Positions 49,823-61,928 of a stretch of DNA of 64,000 nucleotides are shown here, one piece after another. A program made the position numbers and the translations under genes. The notes beneath the pieces were generated by a model that had not been told where the DNA came from, did not search any database, and saw nothing but the letters and a program-made list of their open reading frames with translations. The DNA lies in assembly GCF_030758615.1 (NCBI RefSeq), contig NZ_CP132381.1, forward strand, positions 992,001 to 1,056,000, given 5' to 3'. The DNA is from Gilliamella apis. GTDB lineage: Bacteria > Pseudomonadota > Gammaproteobacteria > Enterobacterales > Orbaceae. Each line of letters begins with the position of its first letter. The first letter of the stretch is position 1.

Positions 49823-51064
49823 TTATTCTAATGCTTTGCCTTTGGTTTCAGGGATCAAGAAGATAAAGGCTATTGCTGATAATAAGTAAGCTCCAGAAAG
49901 TAATGCTAATGCATAACTGATAGAGTAAACAGTTGCTAAATAGGCAATGAGTACTTGCGAGACACCCGCAATACCACGACCCACGTTAAAGATAATATTT
50001 TCAGCACTAGAACGGGCATCAGTAGTGTAATGTTCAGCCAGTAAAGCCCCATATCCACCCATCATACCATTAACAAAAAAGCCAATTACTGAACCAAATA
50101 GAATTAAAACTAACATATCAGTTTGGTGAAAATAAAACCATATTGAAATAGCTGATATAAGTAAGAATATTATATAAGATGGGCGACGACCAAATTTATC
50201 ACATAACCAGCCGAAAATTAAGATCCCTAATGACATACCAATCGTGGTTGATATGGTCCAAAACATCGTGTTTTTGAACGGTAGTTTTAATTCAGTCGCA
50301 ATCATGTTTGGCATCCAAACCATAAGCCCATAAAAACCAAAGTTTTGTACTGCACAAGCAATAGTTAAGCCAATAGTAGTAGCTGTTATTCTAGGGGATT
50401 TAAATAGTTTACCGATAGCAATTTTATTTTTGTTTTGGTCTTTTAAGTTTTGCCAAATTTCAGGCTCTTTTAATCCTTTACGTGTCCATGCAACAAATAG
50501 TGCTGGTAATACACCCATAGCAAATGCCCAACGCCAGCCATGCACTTCACCAATAAAATTAACTGTTAAAGCGGCAAGAATTATCCCCACTTGAAAGCCT
50601 AATGCCACAATCGATGTTGCTCTGGAACGTTTGTGTTTAGGCCAGCTTTCTGATACCAATGTCATGCCGATACCAAATTCACCACCTAGACCAAGGCCAC
50701 TAACAAAGCGAAAAATTAAAAAGCTTTCGTAATTTGGTGAAATAGCACAAAGGCCTGTAAATAATGAAAAGATTAAGATTGTCCATGAAAATACTCTAAC
50801 ACGGCCAAATTTATCAGCAAGCACGCCGAAAAGAATTCCACCTAATACAGCTCCTAATAATGTTACTGAAGTTAATGTACCTAGATCGGGTTTAGTTAGG
50901 TTAAAAGTGGTTGCAATTAGACTAAAACAAACACCTAAAATCATCATATCTAAACCATCTAATGCATATCCTACCGTTGATGCAAATAAAGTACGTTTTT
51001 GATAAGGAGTTGTTTGTGCGCTTTCACTCTCAGCTTGGTTGGTCATGTTTGCGTTAATATTCAT
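49823..51064 (-). CDS. MFS transporter (aromatic/organic acid:H+ symporter-like)
   Basis: This is a 12-segment major facilitator of 413 residues. The GYALDGLDMMILGV motif in TM1 (about 32-45) is typical of MFS acid symporters such as the aromatic-acid and sialate/lactate groups. The A-loop is GVLADKFGRVRVF (about 80-92), followed by RFVSGLGLGGEFGIGMTLVSE in TM4 and the second A-loop GWLCDKFGRRPSY in the C-terminal half. Substrate is not determinable; a carboxylate or sugar acid is likely. GAGGT precedes ATG 51064. It stands alone on its strand. Confidence 0.86.
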   Translation of the reverse strand: MNINANMTNQAESESAQTTPYQKRTLFASTVGYALDGLDMMILGVCFSLIATTFNLTKPDLGTLTSVTLLGAVLGGILFGVLADKFGRVRVFSWTILIFSLFTGLCAISPNYESFLIFRFVSGLGLGGEFGIGMTLVSESWPKHKRSRATSIVALGFQVGIILAALTVNFIGEVHGWRWAFAMGVLPALFVAWTRKGLKEPEIWQNLKDQNKNKIAIGKLFKSPRITATTIGLTIACAVQNFGFYGLMVWMPNMIATELKLPFKNTMFWTISTTIGMSLGILIFGWLCDKFGRRPSYIIFLLISAISIWFYFHQTDMLVLILFGSVIGFFVNGMMGGYGALLAEHYTTDARSSAENIIFNVGRGIAGVSQVLIAYLATVYSISYALALLSGAYLLSAIAFIFLIPETKGKALE

Positions 51065-51352
51065 GTTTACCTCAAGTCAATAAAAAGATAGTGGTTTAAT
51101 ATAAGCGTTATTTTGTTTAAATAATCATTAAACGAAGGGGCTCAAAAGCGGGGGCAAGTATATACTTAAAAATGGCAAAAAGCTAAATGAAAATCCAAAA
51201 ATATCAGCTTTTATTTTATTTATTGTTGTTTTGGCAAAATTATCTGTTTAATATTGAAAAATATCTAATTTTTTAGACAAATTAACCGATAATTTTGCCA
51301 TTTTACGGATGTTAGCTGATAGCTTAGTAACCGATATTATTGAGATGAAATT

Positions 51353-52465
51353 TTACTCTTCAGCAAAATACCAATAACCGAGATTAACAAATTTTAACAT
51401 GACATCTAAGGTTGTTTGGTCTTGTATTTGCTCGTAGTAAAGTACTTCAGTTTCACATAACAGATTGATTGTTGTCATTGGTAAAGGTATTTTTTTGCCG
51501 TTGATATAGGCGGTATCATCGATTTTTAAGATACGAATACTAGGAACTCGGTAGAGTTCAGCTCCAGCTTTGAGAATTGCTTCGAATTCATCTAAATCAT
51601 AAGCTGCTTCAATAGGAATGATGTTTAGTTCATGCATAGGCATTGTGATATGTTTACCAAACCAATCATTAAACAAAGCAGGATTTTTTATTAAATCAAT
51701 CATTTGACTTTGAAGCTTTTCAATTTCATATGGTTGAATTAAATAAGGATCTTTTGGTAATTTTAACTCTGGATCTTGATAAAAAATACCATTAGGCAAA
51801 TTATCGATAATATAATCGGCAAATCCACTGAGTAAGTCTTGTGATGTTTGGGTTCTAAATCCTACTGAGTAACTAAGTGATTCGCCAATCGATACTCCAT
51901 TGTGTGGAAAACCAATTGGTATATATAAAATATCTCCAGCAGTGATTTCTTCATCAATAATAGGTTGATAATCTTCAACATGTAATAAAGCTTTATGAGC
52001 ACTAAACTGTTTATAGTTAGGATTGCGATCACCGACTTGCCAACGGCGGCGGCCTTTACCTTGAATGATAAAGACATCATAATTATCAATATGAGGGCCA
52101 ACACCAGCACCTTGGGTTGCATAAGATATCATTAGGTCTTCAAATTGCCATTGTGGAATGCATTTAAATGGTTCGACTAAACTGGCTGCTTGCTCATGCC
52201 AATGATCGACAGCTTGGACAAGCAGGCTCCAATGATCTTCACCTAAGTCACTATAATCGATAAATGGCCCATATTTTGCGTCCCATTCCCCATTTTTGTT
52301 GGTAACAATTCGACTTTCGATTTCTTCTTCCATGGCAAGACCAGCTAGTTCTTCAGGAGAAATTGGGTCGATAAAATTACTAAAAGCATTACGTAAAATA
52401 ACTGGTTTTTTTTGCCAATAATTAGTTAAAAAGTCATCCCAATTGATTGTTAATTTATTACTCAT
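51353..52465 (-). CDS. roxA: Ribosomal protein uL16 arginine hydroxylase RoxA (YcfD)
   Basis: RoxA is a JmjC-type, Fe(II)/2-oxoglutarate-dependent oxygenase that hydroxylates an arginine of ribosomal protein L16. The iron ligands H125 and D127 (GPHIDNYDVF) and H188 (IGFPHNGVS) are present. The N-terminal part has WQKKPVILRNAF, and the C-terminal winged-helix dimerisation region is complete (370 aa against 373 in E. coli). Its start overlaps the upstream ycfH stop by eight bases. Confidence 0.95.
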   Translation of the reverse strand: MSNKLTINWDDFLTNYWQKKPVILRNAFSNFIDPISPEELAGLAMEEEIESRIVTNKNGEWDAKYGPFIDYSDLGEDHWSLLVQAVDHWHEQAASLVEPFKCIPQWQFEDLMISYATQGAGVGPHIDNYDVFIIQGKGRRRWQVGDRNPNYKQFSAHKALLHVEDYQPIIDEEITAGDILYIPIGFPHNGVSIGESLSYSVGFRTQTSQDLLSGFADYIIDNLPNGIFYQDPELKLPKDPYLIQPYEIEKLQSQMIDLIKNPALFNDWFGKHITMPMHELNIIPIEAAYDLDEFEAILKAGAELYRVPSIRILKIDDTAYINGKKIPLPMTTINLLCETEVLYYEQIQDQTTLDVMLKFVNLGYWYFAEE

Positions 52466-53240
52466 TAATTACTCCTTGTAAATTGAATAATTGACAAAAG
52501 TTTGTTGTAGTTTGTTGTGCAATAGTGTCAAGAGTTACGCCTTTTAGTGCGGCTAAATAGTTAGCTACCTCTCTAACATAAGCGGGCTGATTTTCTTTTC
52601 CCCGATAGGGAACAGGTGCTAAATAAGGGGAATCAGTTTCAATCAACATACGATCTAATGGCACAAATCTTGCTACTTCTCGAAGAGATTCGGCATTTTT
52701 AAAGGTGATAATTCCTGAAAATGAAATATAAAAACCAATATCTAATAAAGCTTTAGCTGTATCAATATCTTCTGTAAAACAATGTAAAACCCCCGAGTAA
52801 ACTTGCTCTTCTTTTAATATTTTTAGGGTATCTTGTTTAGCGTTACGGGTGTGGACAATTATTGGTTTTTTTAATTGCTTACCTAAATGAATGTGTTGTA
52901 TAAAATTGTATTGCTGTAGTTCAAGATTATCTTGTTGATAGTAATAATCAAGACCTGTTTCGCCAAGAGCGATAACATTGTCTTCTTGAGCGAGGTGGGC
53001 AAAACGCTCGGCATCGTAAGGTTCATCATCTAAATTGAGAGGGTGAATACCGCATGAAAACGAGCACTGTTTTTTATAGGGCATTAGCATTGCTTTCATC
53101 GATTCATAACCCGACAACGTTGTTGCAACACTTAGACAATGTTTCACATCATTGTGTAGTGCTTCTTGCAAAACGCTATCAAGCGTTTTATTAGTATAGT
53201 CCAAACTGTCTAAATGACAGTGCGAATCAATTAGAAACAT
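52458..53240 (-). CDS. ycfH: TatD-family metal-dependent hydrolase YcfH
   Basis: This is a TatD-like amidohydrolase-fold protein of 260 residues. Metal-binding residues are H7 and H9 (DSHCHLD), the glutamate in ALGETGLDYYY (about 91-101), the histidine in KKPIIVHTRNAKQDT, and HCFTEDIDTA and ETDSPYLAPVPYRGKENQP. It is closer to YcfH than to TatD of E. coli. A DNase activity is known for some family members, but its role here is unknown. It lies between lapB and roxA and probably shares their transcript. Confidence 0.93.
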   Translation of the reverse strand: MFLIDSHCHLDSLDYTNKTLDSVLQEALHNDVKHCLSVATTLSGYESMKAMLMPYKKQCSFSCGIHPLNLDDEPYDAERFAHLAQEDNVIALGETGLDYYYQQDNLELQQYNFIQHIHLGKQLKKPIIVHTRNAKQDTLKILKEEQVYSGVLHCFTEDIDTAKALLDIGFYISFSGIITFKNAESLREVARFVPLDRMLIETDSPYLAPVPYRGKENQPAYVREVANYLAALKGVTLDTIAQQTTTNFCQLFNLQGVINE

Positions 53241-53251
53241 ATTAAGCTCTT

Positions 53252-54430
53252 TTAATTATTTGAATGATGTTCGAAATCACGAACAGGTTTTATGGTTGAC
53301 CATGAGCGACAACTTGGGCACAACCAATAGAGAGTATTAACGGTAAATCCACATTTTTGACACCGGTAATTAGGAACTGATTTTATTTGTTCGCCTACCA
53401 TATTTCGAAGTAGTAGTAGACTTTCTTTAGCCTTTCCTTGTTCAGCATCTGCCACATGGTAATCCATTAAACGGTAGAATCCTTTAAGATTTGGGTGTTT
53501 TAATAGTTCACGATAAAGGTAATATTGGGCGGCATCTAATCCGTTGTTCTTTTCAACAATATCGGCAAGCATTAGTTCGGCTACATTACCAGTGTCCTGT
53601 TTGACACAAATTTCTAAAAACTGTTTTAATAGTTGTGGCTGATTTATTTTTTCATAACATGCTTTTAATAGTGGCAATGCTTCGCCAATAAAAGCCTTGT
53701 CTTGGTTTATTATTTGTTGAAAAGATTCAATTGCTTGTTCGGTTTTGTCTTGGACCATGAATACTCGTCCAAGCATTAATGACGTGCGAGCACAGTTAGC
53801 ATCGGCTGTCGCGGATTTCTTTAATAGGTTGTATGCTTGATCTAAATCATCATTAGATATAGCGAGTACGGCTAGTTCACAATAAAATTGGGCGATTTCG
53901 ATTTTATATTTTTCATTGCCAAGTTTCACTAGTCTAGATGCGGTATTTATTGCATTGATCCACTCACTTGTAGATTGATAAATAATAAGTAATTGTTGTA
54001 GAGCATGTTGCTGGAAGTCTTCTTCATCAACTAATTGTAAAAACATCTCTTCAGCACGATCATAAAGGCCTGCAACCATGTAGTCTCGGCCGAGTTGCTG
54101 AATTGCCAATAATCGTTGATCGAATGATAATGATGAACTTTCCATTAATGCTTGATGAATACGTATTGCTCGATCAACTTCGCCTCTCGAACGGAACAAG
54201 TTTCCTAATGTTAGATGCGCTTCGAGAGTACCTTCATCCTCTTTAAGTAGATCAAGGAAGATGTCAACCGCTTTATCTTTTTGATTAGACAAAAGAAAAT
54301 TTAGACCATCTACGTATTCTCGAGATAATCGATTCGATTGATTTAAATATTTTTGTTTGGCATTCCTGTCACCCATATACCAGCCATAGGCAGCGGCTAT
54401 TGGCAGTAACAGAAATAACAATTCAAACAT
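53252..54430 (-). CDS. lapB: LPS assembly regulator LapB (YciM)
   Basis: LapB tunes lipopolysaccharide synthesis by guiding FtsH-dependent turnover of LpxC. An N-terminal membrane anchor (about 1-18) is followed by TPR repeats (about 35-330) and a C-terminal rubredoxin-like metal site with two CxxC pairs (CQKCG and CPSCRSW, about 356-378). Length 392 aa (E. coli 389). It follows lapA by 11 bases, the conserved lapA-lapB order. Confidence 0.96.
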   Translation of the reverse strand: MFELLFLLLPIAAAYGWYMGDRNAKQKYLNQSNRLSREYVDGLNFLLSNQKDKAVDIFLDLLKEDEGTLEAHLTLGNLFRSRGEVDRAIRIHQALMESSSLSFDQRLLAIQQLGRDYMVAGLYDRAEEMFLQLVDEEDFQQHALQQLLIIYQSTSEWINAINTASRLVKLGNEKYKIEIAQFYCELAVLAISNDDLDQAYNLLKKSATADANCARTSLMLGRVFMVQDKTEQAIESFQQIINQDKAFIGEALPLLKACYEKINQPQLLKQFLEICVKQDTGNVAELMLADIVEKNNGLDAAQYYLYRELLKHPNLKGFYRLMDYHVADAEQGKAKESLLLLRNMVGEQIKSVPNYRCQKCGFTVNTLYWLCPSCRSWSTIKPVRDFEHHSNN

Positions 54431-54441
54431 AATTACCTATT

Positions 54442-54747
54442 TTAATTGGTATTGGTTAAATTCATTTTTTGATGATTTGATATGTCTTCATCATATTTTT
54501 TTTGCAATTTATTTAATTTACGTTTAGTCGATGAATGTTGGAATTTAGATTTTAAGAAATATATTCCAGTTAATATCCAACCAACTAAAAAACCTGAGCC
54601 AAATAATATTGCCAATAATACTGATAATCTGACTTCAGTTTTAGCAATTAAATAGTTAAAAGTCACTATTTGATTATTAGCTGAACCTATTGTTATCGAA
54701 ATGGCGAAAATAAGAATTATCAATAAAATTGATATTACTAATTTCAT
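54442..54747 (-). CDS. lapA: LapA domain membrane protein (YciS)
   Basis: LapA is a small inner-membrane partner of LapB in LPS homeostasis. It has 101 residues with two membrane segments (about 3-22 and 41-65: LLAILFGSGFLVGWILTGIYFL) and a C-terminal basic helix (KRKLNKLQKKYDED). It is the first gene of the lapAB pair. Confidence 0.93.
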   Translation of the reverse strand: MKLVISILLIILIFAISITIGSANNQIVTFNYLIAKTEVRLSVLLAILFGSGFLVGWILTGIYFLKSKFQHSSTKRKLNKLQKKYDEDISNHQKMNLTNTN

Positions 54748-54824
54748 AATGCTAACCTTATTATTTTATTAAAAATATTGATTTAATCTAATTCTTTTCT
54801 TTAAAACTATTCTTTTTCCTAGTG

Positions 54825-55544
54825 TTATTCCATTACTATATGCCATTTTTTAACATAAAAACAGCAGATAAGTGAAATTAACCAAGCAAGCAATATCCCT
54901 AATATTAAATCATAAGCAGAATGCATGCCTAGTAATAGCCGACTCGTTTCAATGAGCAATGACCAAATAGTAATGATTGATACAATAAAAAAATGTCGTT
55001 TAAAACTTAGTAGTATTATGGCTAATAAAGCCCAAGTTACTGCAAATAAGGTGTGCCCAGAAGGAAAAGCATAACCTGTTTCATTCTGCCAATGATTAGA
55101 TAGCCATCTAGGAATAATGGTTGAATTGGCTAACAATTTTTCAATATTAGCTTTACGTTCTGCTCTTGCTTGTGAATAAAATTGCTGTTGATTAAGATTA
55201 AACTCTTTATCTAACCATATCACATAAGGTCTGGCTTCAGCAGTTTGTTGTTTGATTATGCTTTTAATAATTTGACCACCTAACATAGCACTGACTAAAA
55301 CTAGCCATAATAGTAATAATGTTTTTTTATTTTTATTAACTAGTTTTAGGTAAAAGAGTAAAAAAAACAGTCCAGATGTTATTATTGCCCACGGAAAACT
55401 AGCAGTTTCAGTTACCCAAAATAAATATTTAGATGTATTATTTATTGACGTTGGTTGCCACTGCCAATTTACGGTTATAACAGATAAAGGTATAATCAGA
55501 AATAAGATCAATGGCACTATTGTTTTTTTTATTACTAACCCCAT
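54825..55544 (-). CDS. pgpB: Phosphatidylglycerophosphatase B (PAP2 family)
   Basis: PgpB dephosphorylates phosphatidylglycerophosphate and undecaprenyl pyrophosphate at the membrane. Six hydrophobic segments are visible in 239 residues. The PAP2 motifs are present: KQQTAEARPYV (C1), PSGHTLFAVTWA (C2) and SRLLLGMHSAYD (C3, catalytic His and Asp). It stands between divergent ribA and the lapAB pair, the enteric neighbourhood. Confidence 0.93.
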   Translation of the reverse strand: MGLVIKKTIVPLILFLIIPLSVITVNWQWQPTSINNTSKYLFWVTETASFPWAIITSGLFFLLFYLKLVNKNKKTLLLLWLVLVSAMLGGQIIKSIIKQQTAEARPYVIWLDKEFNLNQQQFYSQARAERKANIEKLLANSTIIPRWLSNHWQNETGYAFPSGHTLFAVTWALLAIILLSFKRHFFIVSIITIWSLLIETSRLLLGMHSAYDLILGILLAWLISLICCFYVKKWHIVME

Positions 55545-55645
55545 TTAAAACTCAATTAAGCATAAAAATTTATTTATTTTAACATGGAAATACGATTTAT
55601 TTTTAAAAAATCTTAATCATGTTGTGACGAAACTTGGAGATAATA

Positions 55646-56251
55646 ATGCAATTAAAACATGTTGCACAAGCTAAACTACCAACCCCTTGGGGATGTTTTA
55701 CTATTGTTGGTTTTGAAGAAATTGCAACAGGTAAGGATCATGTCGCATTAGTGTTTGGTGACATTAATGATCATTCATCCATATTAACACGCGTTCATTC
55801 AGAATGTTTGACGGGCGATGCATTATTTAGTTTACGTTGTGATTGTGGTTTTCAATTAGAAGCTGCATTGAAGCAGATAGCTAAAGAGGGTAAAGGTGTC
55901 TTGATTTATCATCGTCAAGAAGGGCGTAATATCGGTTTGCTAAATAAAATTAGGGCTTATGCGCTTCAAGATCAGGGGTTAGATACGGTTGAAGCAAATG
56001 AGCAATTAGGTTTCGCTGCTGATGAGCGTGATTTTACTTTGTGTGCTGATATGCTAAGGTTATTAAATGTTTCTCAAGTTAGATTATTAACGAATAATCC
56101 AGAAAAGATAAAAGTTCTTGAGCAAGCAGGTATTAATGTTACTGAAAGAGTACCTTTGGAAGTAGGCGAAAACCCGAGCAACGAGCATTATTTAGCGACT
56201 AAAGCTAATAAATTGGGGCATTTATTACATTTACACCACTGTAATCACTAA
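55646..56251 (+). CDS. ribA: GTP cyclohydrolase II
   Basis: RibA opens GTP to the first pyrimidine precursor of riboflavin. It has 201 residues with the zinc cysteines of [23 protein letters not shown] (C54, C65, C67 region), [15 protein letters not shown] and [15 protein letters not shown] 55646 is preceded by GGAG; a TTG at 55634 lies upstream of that site and is unlikely. No FMN riboswitch is seen upstream. Confidence 0.96.
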   Translation: MQLKHVAQAKLPTPWGCFTIVGFEEIATGKDHVALVFGDINDHSSILTRVHSECLTGDALFSLRCDCGFQLEAALKQIAKEGKGVLIYHRQEGRNIGLLNKIRAYALQDQGLDTVEANEQLGFAADERDFTLCADMLRLLNVSQVRLLTNNPEKIKVLEQAGINVTERVPLEVGENPSNEHYLATKANKLGHLLHLHHCNH

Positions 56252-56378
56252 CACTTTAAAAGGTGAGTTTTAAGGAGTTATCGTTTTTTTGATTTAGTTA
56301 TTATTATTCTTTAATCGTTTAACCTCAAAATCTATCAGTAGTTTTGAGGTTAATTTTTATCTGTTAATAAAAAATTTA

Positions 56379-56567
56379 TTAATCTTTGTCACATCTTAGT
56401 ACGCCACCATTAGCAATTTGATCTTTTGAGACTTCATGCATAATAATTTGTACCGCTTCAGGTTTACAGTTAAGCGTTTCAACAATGGCATCAGTTACCC
56501 GTTTTGCCATTTCACGTTTTTGTTCAATGGTGCGTCCTTCTAAAAAATCAATCACTACATTTGGCAT
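56379..56567 (-). CDS. 4-oxalocrotonate tautomerase family protein
   Basis: This short (62 aa) tautomerase has the catalytic amino-terminal proline after Met (MPNVVIDFLEGRTIEQKREMAKRV), as needed once Met is removed. The substrate is unknown. It lies nine bases downstream of luxS and appears to share its transcript, which is of interest because LuxS makes the reactive dihydroxypentanedione. Confidence 0.9.
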   Translation of the reverse strand: MPNVVIDFLEGRTIEQKREMAKRVTDAIVETLNCKPEAVQIIMHEVSKDQIANGGVLRCDKD

Positions 56568-56576
56568 AAATATTTC

Positions 56577-57092
56577 CTAATTATTAATGGAGGCTAGTTG
56601 TTCATCGGTTAATGCGATGTCTTGATTATGGCATATTCCAATTCCAGTTTGGATAATTTTTTCAGCAATCGCTTTGGCTTCATCTAAAGAGTGCATGGTA
56701 TAGGTTCCGCATTGATATTCATTCAATTCAGGAATTTCTGATTGAGATTTTACATTCATAACATCATGCATAGCTTGCAACCAAGCATTAACAACTGAAG
56801 ATTCTTCTGGTTTGCCAATTAAACTCATATAAAAACCAGTTCGGCAACCCATTGGTGAGATATCAATGATTTCAACTTTATCACTGTTTAAATGGTCACG
56901 CATAAAGCCTGCAAATAAATGCTCTAAGGTATGAATACCTTTTTCAGGTAATAGTGCTTTATTAGGAATGGTAAAGCGAAGATCAAATACCGTAATATCA
57001 TCGCCTTTTGGGGTTACCATGGTTTTGGCTATTCGTACAAAAGGCGCTTTCATTTTGGTATGGTCAACTTTAAAACTGTCTAATAAAGGCAT
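56577..57092 (-). CDS. luxS: S-ribosylhomocysteinase LuxS
   Basis: LuxS cleaves S-ribosylhomocysteine to homocysteine and the AI-2 precursor DPD. The metal site H54, H58 (HTLEH, with E57) and C128 is complete, and C83 (GCRTGFYM) is present. The 171 residues match the family. GGAG precedes the ATG. It recycles the methyl cycle and may support AI-2 signalling. Confidence 0.97.
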   Translation of the reverse strand: MPLLDSFKVDHTKMKAPFVRIAKTMVTPKGDDITVFDLRFTIPNKALLPEKGIHTLEHLFAGFMRDHLNSDKVEIIDISPMGCRTGFYMSLIGKPEESSVVNAWLQAMHDVMNVKSQSEIPELNEYQCGTYTMHSLDEAKAIAEKIIQTGIGICHNQDIALTDEQLASINN

Positions 57093-57161
57093 AATTTTCT
57101 CCTTGAATTTGGGATTAAGCCATTTTGCTTGATTAGCTTAATATACTCCACTATTTTATAT

Positions 57162-59246
<2,085 letters not shown>

Positions 59247-59410
59247 TTAATTTATCAAGAAGGTTTTTAAGCTTATTACTAAAATAGTATTTAACTGTAT
59301 TTAGAACAACAGATTTTACTAAATATAGTCAATTATCTAATATAAGTCAGACTATTCCACTAATTTTTTAGTGGAATAGCAGCAAAAATGAGGAATTTTA
59401 AATAGCTAGC

Positions 59411-60334
59411 TTAAATTTCATTACAAGCTTTTTTTATGCGTTCTTTATAACTATCGATTTTTTGAGGTGTCATCATATGATGTTCATCATCCAAAACGAC
59501 ACCATTAACATCATCGGCAATACGTTGTGCTGTTTGTAGCATTAATTTGAAATTTTGTTGATTGTTTCCATGGGTTGGTGCAACCATAAAAATTGATACA
59601 CCTGGTGTTGTAAATTCGTGCATAGTTTCGGGATCTAGATGCCCCGGACTAATCATATTTGCTAAACTAAATAATATCGGCCCATTACCTGCTGGGTCAA
59701 CATGGCGATGAAAAATACGCATATCACCAAATTGAAATCCTGATTGCATGATGCTAGCTAATAGCATATCACCTTGTAATTCCTTGCCATTTAAGCCAGT
59801 AACATTTAATACAATAATTTCAGTTTTGCTTTCTTCACTATCGTCTATCGTTAGTTTGTCTTGTTTTTCGAGTTTTTCTTCAGGTTGAGGAGCATCTGTT
59901 TTTATATCCTCATTAGTGTTGGTTGATTTTTCGATTTCAGGCGTTTCTTTAATTGGCTCATCAGTAAAGATATCCTGTTGAACATCGTGAGTCGACTCAT
60001 TAGAAACCTTAGTTTCGATTTTTGGTTGTTGTTCGTCATCATCTGAAAATAGATCAACTTGAAGGGGTAGTTGTTCTTCTTCTACTACTAGTGCTTTATT
60101 AATAGAAATATTAGCATCGTCCTGATTTGTTTTGCTTTTTGGCGTGAGTAAAATCACATCATCTTCATCATTATAGATGTCTTCATATTGCTGAGTATTT
60201 GTTGTGAATTTATCTTTTTTGCCTAACTTAAATAAAGAAGAACGTTCTTTCTTATTGATCCAAAGCCCATGAATTAATAATGCAATGATGACCAAGGATG
60301 CCACTACAATTAGAACAGTACGTAAATTATCCAT
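59411..60334 (-). CDS. zipA: Cell division protein ZipA
   Basis: ZipA anchors FtsZ to the membrane in the early divisome. It has an N-terminal membrane segment (about 4-24: [19 protein letters not shown]), a long acidic linker rich in Asp, Glu, Gln and Thr (about 40-165, less Pro/Gln-rich than in E. coli), and the C-terminal FtsZ-binding domain (about 175-307). ATG 60334 gives MDNLRTVL as in E. coli, with GAGTGG upstream; GTG 60343 lies within that. It lies upstream of ligA, as in enterics. Confidence 0.95.
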   Translation of the reverse strand: MDNLRTVLIVVASLVIIALLIHGLWINKKERSSLFKLGKKDKFTTNTQQYEDIYNDEDDVILLTPKSKTNQDDANISINKALVVEEEQLPLQVDLFSDDDEQQPKIETKVSNESTHDVQQDIFTDEPIKETPEIEKSTNTNEDIKTDAPQPEEKLEKQDKLTIDDSEESKTEIIVLNVTGLNGKELQGDMLLASIMQSGFQFGDMRIFHRHVDPAGNGPILFSLANMISPGHLDPETMHEFTTPGVSIFMVAPTHGNNQQNFKLMLQTAQRIADDVNGVVLDDEHHMMTPQKIDSYKERIKKACNEI

Positions 60335-60343
60335 AATACCCAC

Positions 60344-60712
60344 TCAGAATTAAATTAAATATAGATTCAAATTATTCAATAATATAATTGAAAAAAAAGG
60401 ATTAAAAAATACCACAACGAAATTTTTTTACTTTTTACATTTAAGTTAAATCCATACTCACTTATTACAGCGCAAAAAAACTATTAGTCTATATTACTTT
60501 ATTTCTAGCAATAATCATAATTATCAATAGAATTTTTTTATTAATTTGCTTTTAAGGCTAATAAGTCAGATAATTTTTAGAACTCTGTGCTATTAAGGCG
60601 TTAAGACTCTTACAATCTATGCATATTTTTTGTAAAATCTCCGATCACTTTTGAATAATATTCATTGTTTTTATTTAAAAAATAATTATTAAGTTACCGA
60701 GGTCTTTTTTAT
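60344..60712. other. Divergent intergenic region between zipA and acrA
   Basis: 369 AT-rich bases between diverging genes. No acrR or other gene fits here. A weak TTACAA / TAAAAT pair (17-base spacing, about 60610-60640) is a possible acrA promoter but not a convincing one. Confidence 0.45.
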
Positions 60713-61909
60713 ATGAGATTTAATAAGCTATTACTTACTCTGCCAGCGGCATTAACTAGTCTATTGTTATTAACAAGTTGTGATAATAATCAATCACAAG
60801 ATGGTGCTGGCCAATTACCAAAGGTAACTGTTTTTAAAGTTGAACCTTTAGACTATACTCTAAAAATAAACTTACCTGGACGGGTCGTTGCTTCCCAGAT
60901 CGCTGAAATCCGACCACAGGTTAGTGGGATTGTACTAAATCGAGAATTTGAAGAAAGTTCAAATGTTAAAGCTGGTCAATCACTTTATCAAATTGACCCA
61001 GCCATTTATCAAGCGAATTATGATAGTGCGGTGGCCAGTGTAGCTAGTGCGAAAGCTAACGCTAATATAGCTCAACTAACCTTAAAGCGTTATGCTGGAC
61101 TTTTGAATACTAAATCTATCAGTCAGCAAGAATATGATAAAGCGGCTGCCGATGCCAAACAAGCTGAGGCAAGTGTTTTAGTTGCTCAAGCAGCAGAGCA
61201 CGCAGCCAAAGTTAATTTGGACTACACGAAAGTATACTCGCCAATTGATGGGTATATTGGTAAATCAAGTGTCACGGAGGGGGCATTAGTGTCAGCAGGG
61301 CAAGCTGCTCCATTAGCTTTGGTACAGCAACTTGATCCAATTTATGTTGATATGACTGAAGCTGCAACTCGTTATAATAAATATCTTCAAGATGAAAATA
61401 TAATTTATGAACCAGCTCAAGGCGATAATGTTGAATTGTTTTTTAATGATGGATCAAAATATGCTCTATCTGGAAATATTAAATTTTCAGATATGACGGT
61501 TAATGAAACGACTGGAACAGTTACTTTGCGATCACAATTTTCAAATGCTGAAGGTAAAATTTTACCGGGGATGTTTGTAAAACCACAATTGACATTAGGT
61601 ACTATCAAAAATGCAGTACTAGTTCCTCAGCAAGGTATTACTAGTAACCAAAAAGGTCAATATACAGCTAAGATTTTAAAACCAGATAATACAGTTGAAT
61701 ATCGTCAAGATATTAAAGTTTATACTGGCATCAGTGGTTATTGGGTTGTTACCAGTGGCATTGATGTTGGTGAACAAGTGATTACTACTGGTTTACTTAA
61801 TTTAACCGCAGTAGAAAGGGGGCAACCAATGAAGGCTCAAGTAGTAGATAAGCCAGCTACTCTTTCTCAAGAGCAATTAGACAATATCATCAAAAGCAGC
61901 GTGAAATAA
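60713..61909 (+). CDS. acrA: AcrA-type periplasmic adaptor (membrane fusion protein)
   Basis: AcrA links the inner-membrane pump AcrB with TolC in RND multidrug efflux. A lipoprotein signal (lipobox LTSC, Cys23) is followed by PGRVVASQIAEIRPQVSGIV (lipoyl half, about 52-71), an alpha-helical hairpin (about 95-175: ASVASAKANANIAQLTLKRY), the other lipoyl half (YTKVYSPIDGYIGKSSV), a beta-barrel, and a membrane-proximal domain. Length 398 aa (E. coli 397). GAGG lies about ten bases before ATG 60713. acrB follows after 19 bases. Confidence 0.95.
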   Translation: MRFNKLLLTLPAALTSLLLLTSCDNNQSQDGAGQLPKVTVFKVEPLDYTLKINLPGRVVASQIAEIRPQVSGIVLNREFEESSNVKAGQSLYQIDPAIYQANYDSAVASVASAKANANIAQLTLKRYAGLLNTKSISQQEYDKAAADAKQAEASVLVAQAAEHAAKVNLDYTKVYSPIDGYIGKSSVTEGALVSAGQAAPLALVQQLDPIYVDMTEAATRYNKYLQDENIIYEPAQGDNVELFFNDGSKYALSGNIKFSDMTVNETTGTVTLRSQFSNAEGKILPGMFVKPQLTLGTIKNAVLVPQQGITSNQKGQYTAKILKPDNTVEYRQDIKVYTGISGYWVVTSGIDVGEQVITTGLLNLTAVERGQPMKAQVVDKPATLSQEQLDNIIKSSVK

Positions 61910-61928
61910 AACAGGGGTAGAGTTAATT

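Noticed and set aside
55561..55645. FMN riboswitch before ribA
   Set aside because: The 85-base region is too short and AT-rich, and no RFN-type conserved segments are present.
60600..60650. acrA promoter TTACAA / TAAAAT
   Set aside because: The spacing is right, but the hexamers are too weak to call with confidence.
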